A stretch of DNA of 11,110 nucleotides, taken from NCBI GenBank assembly GCA_036272735.1, contig DATAYF010000593.1, forward strand, positions 1 through 11,110. Reading direction: 5' to 3'. Positions 6,721 through 11,110 of this stretch are shown here, piece after piece. Under the pieces are notes generated by a model that was given only the letters and a program-made list of their open reading frames with translations, was not told the DNA's origin and searched no databases. This DNA is from DATAYF01 sp036272735 (lineage in GTDB: Bacteria > Chloroflexota > Ktedonobacteria > Ktedonobacterales > Ktedonobacteraceae). Made by a program: the position numbers and the translations under genes. Position 1 is the first letter of the stretch; each line of letters starts with the position of its first letter.

Positions 6721-7443
6721 CTACTTGATGGTCCGCCCCGGCGTCATTTCGATCACCTCGACGCTCTCCAGGCCCAGTTTGTGCAATTCGTCCTTCAATT
6801 GTGCTGGCATGCCAATCAGGATGGGGAAGGTGCCGTAGTGCATTGGGATGACATGCTTCACGCCCAGCAAACGCGCAGAGAGCGCCGCCCCTTTCGGTCC
6901 CATCGTATAAAAATCGCCGATTGGCAGCATGGCGATATCAGGCGCGTACAGTTCACGAATCAATTGCATGTCTCCAAAAGCGCAGGTGTCGCCCGCATGA
7001 TACAACTTGAGACCGTTCTCCAACTCGATCACATATCCGACTGGCTCTCCTCCATACACCGTCTCCTCTCCCTTGCCGCGGATGCCTGAAGAGTGGAATG
7101 CCGGGGTCATGGAAACGGTAATCCCCTGTACGTTCACACTGCCTCCGATATTGAAGCCGATCACATTTTCGACGCCCTGCGAGCCGATCCAGCCTGCGGT
7201 CTCCACCATAGCCACCACTTGAGAATGAAACTTCTGCGCGGTCGGTACGACATCATTGATGTGATCGGAATGTCCATGCGTGACCAGGATCAAATCCACT
7301 TTGTCGAGCTGTCTGGCTTCAGCCGGACTCTTAGGATTCCCTTCAATCCAGGGATCAATCAAAATCACCTTGTTCTGGGGCGTTGTCACCTTGAATGTGG
7401 CATGTCCCAACCACGTAACCTGTGCTCCGTTAAGTTGCGCCAT
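6721..7443 (-). CDS. metal-dependent hydrolase, UPF0173-type metallo-beta-lactamase fold
   Basis: 240 residues. The fold is shown by THGHSDH (55-61, the HxHxDH metal motif), AFHS (His117), YHAGDT (Asp152) and MHYGTF (His202), which together supply a two-metal site. The N-terminal WLGHATFKV and the short length fit the UPF0173 group, small cytosolic hydrolases with mostly unknown substrates. The start is at 7443 because AAGGAGG lies eight bases upstream; an open 17-codon extension lacks this support. It lies between the CoA-transferase and the lyase genes on the same strand, so it is probably co-transcribed. Thioester, ester or lactone cleavage in the same pathway is possible but not shown. 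Confidence 0.88.
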   Translation of the reverse strand: MAQLNGAQVTWLGHATFKVTTPQNKVILIDPWIEGNPKSPAEARQLDKVDLILVTHGHSDHINDVVPTAQKFHSQVVAMVETAGWIGSQGVENVIGFNIGGSVNVQGITVSMTPAFHSSGIRGKGEETVYGGEPVGYVIELENGLKLYHAGDTCAFGDMQLIRELYAPDIAMLPIGDFYTMGPKGAALSARLLGVKHVIPMHYGTFPILIGMPAQLKDELHKLGLESVEVIEMTPGRTIK

Positions 7444-7514
7444 ACTCGTTCCTCCTTCAGTTATAGGCTGGATCCGCTCGACCGCCTCTACCATTTATGA
7501 TAGACTGTGGGACC

Positions 7515-7595
7515 TCACTTATCTTCTGGCGTATGGTCCCGTTTGTACACCATGAAGGTCTGTTTCAACGTGATAACGATCTTGCCGTTCTGATC
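7515..7595 (-). pseudogene. C-terminal remnant of a second MaoC-type hydratase
   Basis: 26 sense codons followed by TGA, with a stop codon immediately upstream in frame. The translation starts DQNGKIVIT and ends TFMVYKRDHTPEDK. It lines up with the end of the intact hydratase in this window (NQDGIEVMSFERT then MLMYKRGHSPE), including the Y-K-R-x-H-(T/S)-P-E tail, and the two share the 10-mer CGTTTGTACA on the plus strand. Codon-level similarity is only moderate, so this is an old paralogue rather than a fresh duplicate. It lies between the CoA-transferase and hydrolase genes, where a full hydratase gene probably once stood. Confidence 0.6.
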
Positions 7596-7612
7596 TCAAA
7601 TTGACGTAGTAA

Positions 7613-8929
7613 CTAGATGAGGTGCATCTCTTTCGCAGCGGCGGTCAATTGCTCTTGAAACGCAGAGTGAGCCAAACCGATCAGCGCGTGGGCCCGCTTG
7701 GTCGAAGACAGGCCTTTCAGGTTCGCCATGCCTCGTTCCGTGACCACATACTGGACGTCCGTCCGAGGCGTCGTGACTGGACCGGCGAGGTGCGGGACAA
7801 TCTTGCTGATCTTGCCGTTGCCGATGGAAGAAGGAAACGCGATGATCGACACACCACCTCGTGAAGCATAGGCGCCTCTCACAAAGTCAAGTTGACCGCC
7901 AGTCGCGCTGTACTGATGCCCTTTCAGGTACTCGGAATTGCAGGCTCCGGTCAGGTCCATCTCAATGGTGGCGTTCACCGAGACCACCCGGTCGTTCTGT
8001 GCGATGACGGCTGGATTGTTCACATAATCCACCGGGTGGCTCTCGATGGCAGGATTGTCGTGGATGAAATCATAGAAATCCTGGTCGCCCATCGCGAACG
8101 TAAAGACGCTTTTGCCTGGATCCGTGGTCTTCCAGCGATTCGTCACGACGCCATGCTTGATGAGATTCACTAAGCCGGGGGACAGCAGCTCGGTATGGAT
8201 TCCCAGGTCTTTGCGATCCAGAAGCGCGGAACAGACGGCGTTCGGGAGCCCGCCGATGCCCATCTGGAGGCAGGCCCGCTCTGGCACGAGCTCCGCGATG
8301 CGCTGACTGATTTCTTGTTCCTCGGCGGTGATTGGCTTGGAGGCCAGCACTGGCAGCGGCGCATCGTGCTCGATAATGGCATCCGCTTCTGAGGCATGCA
8401 GGAGGGATCGTCCGAACACCCGTGGCATGTGTCGATTGACCTCAACAATCAGCCTCCTGGCCTGCCGGGCCACGGTAGCGGTGTAGTCGTTGTTGGTTCC
8501 AAAGGTAAAATACCCGTTGCGATCCATGGGCGAGACGGCCACCAGAAAGGTCTCGATGGGAATGTTCTCCGCGAAGATCCGGATGGACTGGCTAAAATGA
8601 TTCGGCACGAAAAAGACCACCTTGCGCCCCCCGTCCTGCTCTCCCTGCTTAATCAGATCGCGTTCCGCCACAGCCAGGAACAGGCAAAACGGTTTGATTC
8701 TTCCCATGAGCTCATAGCGCAGCAAGGTTCGTTGCAGCTGGTCTTCTGACTGGAAGTAGTACAGTTTCACATCGTCCACTTTTCCCGCCCTGGCCCGGTC
8801 TGCCAGCGCTTGCATCAAAGCAGGTGGCTGCGACATCGCCATGCCTAAAGCGACACTACTCCCACTGGCAATCTGGGAGACAGCCGTCTCAGCATCCGTG
8901 AGCTTTGTGCGATAGAGCTCTTCGTACAT
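7613..8929 (-). CDS. class I acetyl-CoA hydrolase/CoA-transferase family protein (RipA/Cat-like)
   Basis: About 438 residues, full length for the 4-hydroxybutyrate / acetyl-CoA:acid CoA-transferase group. Visible motifs: QMGIGGLPNAV (about 222-232), HTELLSPGL, VNATIEMDLTGACNSE with Glu323 as the expected thioester-forming nucleophile, and SATGGQLDFVRGAYASRGG. The group moves CoA from acetyl- or succinyl-CoA to an acid. Yersinia RipA, the itaconate CoA-transferase, belongs here. GAGGAGG is followed by two successive ATG codons (8932 and 8929); I took 8929 for its better spacing, and the other would add one Met. A TCGCG/CGCGA mini-hairpin lies directly before the ribosome binding site. It lies 52 bases after the MaoC-type gene and completes a RipC-RipB-RipA-like trio. 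The substrate is inferred from context. Confidence 0.88.
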   Translation of the reverse strand: MYEELYRTKLTDAETAVSQIASGSSVALGMAMSQPPALMQALADRARAGKVDDVKLYYFQSEDQLQRTLLRYELMGRIKPFCLFLAVAERDLIKQGEQDGGRKVVFFVPNHFSQSIRIFAENIPIETFLVAVSPMDRNGYFTFGTNNDYTATVARQARRLIVEVNRHMPRVFGRSLLHASEADAIIEHDAPLPVLASKPITAEEQEISQRIAELVPERACLQMGIGGLPNAVCSALLDRKDLGIHTELLSPGLVNLIKHGVVTNRWKTTDPGKSVFTFAMGDQDFYDFIHDNPAIESHPVDYVNNPAVIAQNDRVVSVNATIEMDLTGACNSEYLKGHQYSATGGQLDFVRGAYASRGGVSIIAFPSSIGNGKISKIVPHLAGPVTTPRTDVQYVVTERGMANLKGLSSTKRAHALIGLAHSAFQEQLTAAAKEMHLI

Positions 8930-8981
8930 CATCAATCCTCCTCGCGGCTTCGCGACGCTGGGGGATCGCCGCCCTGCCTCG

Positions 8982-9509
8982 CTAGTAGTTTGCGGCGGTT
9001 TCCGGTGAGTGCCCTCGTTTGTACATCAGCATGGTACGCTCGAAGCTCATCACTTCGATGCCATCCTGGTTCACCCCGCGCGTGCTCACCGTGACGATGC
9101 CCTGCGTCGGTCTGCTTTTCGATTCACGCTTGAACAGCACGGTGGATTCCGCATAGAGCGTATCTCCCGCAAAAACGGGGTGCGTGGCTTTTACCTTGTA
9201 CCATCCCAGGTTGGCAACCACCTTGGCGCTCACCGTCCGCACGCTCATTCCCGTGAGAAGTGCGAGCGTCAGGGTGCTATCGACCAGCATCTTTTTCCAT
9301 TCGGTCTGTGCAGCGTACGTGGCGTCGAAGTGAACGGGTTGCACATTCATCGTGAGCAGTGTCATCCAGATGTTGTCGACATCGGTGATGGTTCTGCCGG
9401 GACGGTGCTCGAACGTGTCACCCACTTCGAAGTCTTCGTAATACAAACCATTGGTTTCCCGGTAGCGCTTCGGACCGATCTCTCGATATGCCGACAGTGG
9501 CTGTTTCAT
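8982..9509 (-). CDS. MaoC-type (hot-dog fold) enoyl-CoA hydratase, RipB-like
   Basis: 175 residues, a single hot-dog domain. YYEDFEVGDTFEHRPGRTIT opens the family pattern. MNVQPVHFD (54-62) matches the R-hydratase active-site loop with His60 kept, though the usual D-x-N-P-x-H reads N-x-Q-P-x-H. HPVFAGDTLYAESTVL is the second conserved block. Enzymes of this kind add water to a 2-enoyl-CoA. With the CitE-like and class I transferase neighbours the likely reaction is itaconyl- or mesaconyl-CoA to citramalyl-CoA. The start at 9509 follows AAGGAG; an upstream extension of 36 codons is not supported. The N-for-D change in the loop may be normal for the subfamily, since the ghost copy at 7515-7595 does not cover that part. 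Confidence 0.88.
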   Translation of the reverse strand: MKQPLSAYREIGPKRYRETNGLYYEDFEVGDTFEHRPGRTITDVDNIWMTLLTMNVQPVHFDATYAAQTEWKKMLVDSTLTLALLTGMSVRTVSAKVVANLGWYKVKATHPVFAGDTLYAESTVLFKRESKSRPTQGIVTVSTRGVNQDGIEVMSFERTMLMYKRGHSPETAANY

Positions 9510-9587
9510 AGCAGTTCTCCTTCTCAGTTCTCTTCTCTGCGAGCAATGGTATGACTGCACGTGATGTTTATCGGATCGAGCGTAAAA

Positions 9588-9607
9588 CCCCTGCCTTGAG
9601 GCATGGG
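9588..9607. repeat. left-end hairpin of the mini-element
   Basis: CCCCTGCC and GGCATGGG pair around a TTGA loop, with one C/T mismatch in an eight-base stem. The imperfect stem is typical of the subterminal structures recognised by Y1 transposases. Confidence 0.6.
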
Positions 9608-9658
9608 ATAGAAGCAAGTCCTTTTCGGGTGGATAGGGTGGTTGGGGGTATAGTCTCC

Positions 9659-9687
9659 TTGACGAGAACTATCCTCTCTGCTATAAT
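9659..9687 (+). promoter_or_regulatory. near-consensus sigma70 promoter inside the mini-element
   Basis: TTGACG (9659-9664), a 17-base spacer, then a perfect TATAAT (9682-9687). It points right, away from the hydratase gene and towards the element's right end and the 3' end of the CitE-like gene, against the direction of the operon. No convincing protein follows it, so it most likely drives a non-coding RNA or antisense transcript. Confidence 0.65.
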
Positions 9688-9693
9688 AGAACA

Positions 9694-9921
9694 GGTGTTT
9701 TGGTACATACACAACTTAAAAGTGTTTGCTGGTTGCAAGGTAAATCGTTCCCTTGCGTGAAAGCGCTTGCGTACAAGTGTTCCTGTACCTCTCGAAAGGT
9801 CTTTAAGAGCCCACAAGCCGCCTTTCACACAAGAGAGCAAAGCATCATGGGCTCGGACGGAGCCTTCAGCGAGCTTCGGTTTGCTGAGAAGCCCCCGGAT
9901 TTATCCGTGGGGAGTCGTCAC
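9694..9921 (+). ncRNA. candidate omega-RNA (TnpB guide RNA scaffold) remnant
   Basis: A transcript from the promoter at 9659-9687 would start near 9694 and reach the right end after about 228 bases. It would contain a GCAAGG/CCTTGC hairpin (9735-9756), a TCAGC/GCTGA stem (about 9866-9889), and the terminal hairpin (9892-9912) followed by GTCAC. In TnpB systems the guide RNA scaffold occupies this same place, the 3' end of tnpB to the right end, and the next bases serve as guide; here those would be the 3' end of the CitE-like gene. The call rests on position and structure only. The RNA may be dead, with no TnpB in the window. Confidence 0.3.
9892..9912. repeat. right-end hairpin of the mini-element
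   Basis: CCCCCGGA pairs with TCCG and GGGG around a TTTA loop, with a single bulged T at 9908. It is followed by AGTCGTCAC at the element edge. The minus-strand stop codon of the CitE-like gene (9918-9920) lies within this end sequence. Confidence 0.6.
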
Positions 9922-10775
9922 GAAGTTGCTTCTCCAGCTCTTGCAAGAATCAGTCTCGCTCTGCGCGCAATGGCTTCATCAACCATCTGGTGATCGACAG
10001 AACCTACGCCCTGGACATTGACCGCGATCACTCGCCGTGCCCAAGCAACTTCTTTTTCGGTCGGGGTCAAGACCTCATTGATCGTCTGGATCTGTCCCGG
10101 ATGGATAGCGCATTTGCCATGGAAGCCAAGACTGGCCGAGACCTTTGTCTCTTGCCGCAGGCCAGGCTCATCAGAAAGATTGAAGTAGGGTGAATCCAGG
10201 GTGGTGATCCCCGTCAAGGCCCCAACCTGAACAATGCGCGATCTTGTGAAGAGCAGGGGTTCCCATGCTGCTTCTGCACCGAGATCGGCTGCCATATCGG
10301 CTGCACCGAAGAGCAATGCAACTGGCTTCGGATGGTGGCTCGCCATCTCTTCCAGAGCAGCGACGGCTTTCACCGTTTCAATCAATGCGATGATTTCTGT
10401 CGATTTTCCAGCTTCCCTGAGCAGGCCGTCGACCAGACTGATCGTGCCGGAAGAATCACATTTCGGGAGGATCAGGTAATCCGGTTCGGCTCTAGCGCCC
10501 AAGAGAGCCTGCAGGTCGTCGAAACCGACCTTCGTATTCGGGGCATTGATTCGAAGTGCACAGGGAAGATGGTCTTCAGGAAGAGTGCTAAGGTAAGCGA
10601 TCGCTGCAGCGCGGGCTTCGCTTTTTGCTGACGGAGCCACTGCGTCTTCAAGATCGATGATCAAGGCGTCAGCATGAACGTCTGCCGCACGCTCAAAGCG
10701 GTCCGACCTGGTTCCAGGGGTGAACAGCCAACTCTTCAGTGAAAAAATCAGCTTCTGCTTTGTACGGTCTGTCAT
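9918..10775 (-). CDS. CitE/HpcH-HpaI family lyase (citramalyl/malyl-CoA lyase type), RipC-like
   Basis: 285 residues, normal for the family. The fold is marked by SWLFTPGTRSDRFERA (15-30), ALIIDLEDAVAPSAK (37-51), LRINAPNT with the CoA/substrate-binding Arg75, ALIETVKAV with metal ligand Glu133, LLFGAADMAADLG with metal ligand Asp160, and GFHGKCAIHPGQI (217-229). Such enzymes split malyl-, citramalyl- or related hydroxyacyl-CoAs into acetyl-CoA and an oxo-acid. The start is firm, with GGGGAGG five bases upstream. It is the first gene of the leftward operon. Its stop codon now comes from the right end of a mini-element, which appears to leave the protein sequence unchanged. With the hydratase and the class I CoA-transferase downstream, citramalyl-CoA cleavage in itaconate breakdown is the best guess. 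Confidence 0.88.
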   Translation of the reverse strand: MTDRTKQKLIFSLKSWLFTPGTRSDRFERAADVHADALIIDLEDAVAPSAKSEARAAAIAYLSTLPEDHLPCALRINAPNTKVGFDDLQALLGARAEPDYLILPKCDSSGTISLVDGLLREAGKSTEIIALIETVKAVAALEEMASHHPKPVALLFGAADMAADLGAEAAWEPLLFTRSRIVQVGALTGITTLDSPYFNLSDEPGLRQETKVSASLGFHGKCAIHPGQIQTINEVLTPTEKEVAWARRVIAVNVQGVGSVDHQMVDEAIARRARLILARAGEATS

Positions 10776-10830
10776 TGTGTCCTCCCCCTCTTTCTTCTTT
10801 TGCCACGATGCCCGAAAGCCTCATCCGTTC

Positions 10831-10850
10831 TCCTGCGCTCCTGCGCTCCT
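10831..10850. repeat. 8-bp tandem repeat in the operon leader
   Basis: TCCTGCGC occurs twice in a row, followed by TCCT. On the transcribed strand it gives AGGAGCGC repeats about 60 bases before the CitE-like start. It could present decoy ribosome-binding motifs; no function is known. Confidence 0.4.
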
Positions 10851-10909
10851 TACCTTCTAGTTCTGTCTAAAATAACGGGTACCGGACAGGATTCCCATTC
10901 ATAACTGGT

Positions 10910-10939
10910 AACATATCGCTGATACTTTCACCTTGTCAA
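10910..10939 (-). promoter_or_regulatory. candidate promoter of the catabolic operon
   Basis: On the minus strand a perfect TTGACA (10934-10939) is followed after 18 bases by TATGTT (10910-10915), a weak -10. The start would be near 10903, leaving a leader of about 130 bases before the CitE-like ATG. The strong -35 with a poor -10 and a palindrome just upstream (10948-10960) suggests activator control, but no activator gene is in the window. Confidence 0.4.
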
Positions 10940-10947
10940 GCAGGGCG

Positions 10948-10960
10948 GTTCTGTCAGAAC
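10948..10960. promoter_or_regulatory. perfect palindrome, regulator site or IS terminal sequence
   Basis: GTTCTGTCAGAAC has six-base arms around one base. It lies eight bases upstream of the operon's -35 box, where an activator would sit. The half GTTCTGTC recurs at 10860-10867. Preceded by G, it also reads GGTTCTGT, the usual opening of IS6-family terminal repeats, and a transposase frame starts 80 bases further on. Both readings are open. Confidence 0.4.
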
Positions 10961-11039
10961 TGAAACAACATCTTGGCACAGAGCCAGGCTTCTGTTCTTC
11001 TTATTCCCAATAAGGAATGCAAAAGGAAAGCCTCACCCG

Positions 11040-11110
11040 ATGAAATGTCCTTATTGTGCAGCACCCACAACCAGGAAGCGTGCGAAGGAAACGGAACCTG
11101 GCTATACAAC
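11040..11110 (+). CDS. transposase N-terminus with zinc ribbon, IS6-like (runs off the window)
   Basis: The last 71 bases encode MKCPYCAAPTTRKRAKETEP and then GYT. A first CxxC pair at residues 3-6, a basic stretch, and GYT before the expected second pair form the N-terminal zinc ribbon found in long IS6-type DDE transposases. AAAAGGAAAG lies nine bases before the ATG, so the start is well supported. The catalytic residues lie outside the window. Other zinc-ribbon proteins could begin in this way, so the family is a moderate-confidence call. Confidence 0.5.
   Translation, partial: MKCPYCAAPTTRKRAKETEPGYT

Larger units (their letters stand above)
9572..9921 (+). mobile_element. IS200/IS605-type mini-element (transposase-less, about 350 bp)
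   Basis: The left end has TAAAACCCCTGCC-TTGA-GGCATGGG and the right end CCCCCGGA-TTTA-TCCG-T-GGGG followed by AGTCGTCAC. These are subterminal hairpins of the kind found at IS200/IS605 (TnpA/TnpB) ends. No transposase or TnpB frame is present, though one plus-strand frame before the right hairpin reads EAPGFIRGESS after a stop, like an eroded TnpB C-terminus. If the element runs from just after TTTAT (9567-9571) to TCAC (9918-9921), removing it joins TTTAT to GAAGTTGC. The CitE-like gene then ends in the same residues (EATS) with TAA instead of TGA, about 59 bases from the hydratase gene. This clean restoration, with no target duplication, fits IS200/IS605 insertion. Exact ends are inferred. 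Confidence 0.6.

Noticed and set aside
8930..8981. Riboswitch or attenuator before the CoA-transferase
   Set aside because: Only a five-base TCGCG/CGCGA stem beside the ribosome binding site is visible, which is too little for a structured regulatory RNA call.
9700..9993. 97-codon plus-strand frame starting in the mini-element
   Set aside because: It has no recognisable domain and runs into the antisense of the CitE-like gene. The promoter upstream is better explained by a non-coding or antisense RNA.

Overview
The window looks like a chromosomal stretch from a moderately GC-rich, transposon-laden heterotrophic bacterium. My best guess is a Ktedonobacteria-type Chloroflexota. The hints are the zinc-ribbon IS6-like transposase start at the right edge, the short tandem repeats near 1.04-1.10 kb, an IS200/IS605-type mini-element, and the aldo/keto reductase N-terminus at the left edge. 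This placement is an inference and is not proven by the sequence.

Layout, left to right. Nearly all genes are on the minus strand, so transcription runs right to left. (1) 1-810: the first 21 codons of an aldo/keto reductase and a TetR-family regulator. The regulator has a clear sigma70 promoter overlapped by a perfect palindromic operator, and a second imperfect palindrome lies in front of the reductase. (2) 811-1376: a non-coding, repeat-rich stretch, then a plus-strand fragment of a nucleotidyltransferase that has lost its 3' part. (3) 1299-3544: a CaiB/BaiF (family III) CoA-transferase, damaged at its 3' end where it abuts that fragment, translationally coupled to an upstream acyl-CoA dehydrogenase. 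(4) 3718-5212: an MmgE/PrpD-family gene closed by an intrinsic terminator. (5) 5233-6632: a fumarase/aspartase-superfamily lyase (adenylosuccinate lyase / carboxymuconate cycloisomerase type) split by a frameshift at a four-base G run. (6) 6721-7443: a UPF0173-type metallo-beta-lactamase-fold hydrolase. (7) 7515-7595: a 26-codon ghost of a second MaoC-type hydratase. (8) 7613-10775: a class I acetyl-CoA hydrolase/CoA-transferase, a MaoC-type hydratase and a CitE/HpcH-type lyase. The last two are separated by a ~350-bp IS200/IS605-type element without a transposase. (9) 10776-11110: the presumed operon promoter, a palindrome, and the start of a plus-strand transposase.

How the genes may work together. 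A class I CoA-transferase, a small MaoC hydratase and a CitE-like lyase are the parts of the itaconate degradation route known from Yersinia (RipA/RipB/RipC): itaconate to itaconyl-CoA, to (S)-citramalyl-CoA, to acetyl-CoA plus pyruvate. In Pseudomonas aeruginosa the equivalent cluster uses a CaiB-family transferase and also carries an acyl-CoA dehydrogenase and an MmgE/PrpD gene. This window holds both sets of parts. The CaiB copy, a second hydratase and the lyase are damaged, while the RipA/B/C-like trio is intact. I therefore read the window as a mosaic C4/C5-dicarboxylate (itaconate-like) CoA-ester catabolic locus that is partly decaying. The substrate is inferred from gene content only.

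The most unusual signals are the mini-element, the hydratase ghost and the CaiB/nucleotidyltransferase junction. Removing the mini-element restores a citE-like stop codon without changing the protein. The element carries a strong internal promoter aimed at its right-end hairpin, as expected for an omega-RNA (TnpB guide RNA) remnant.
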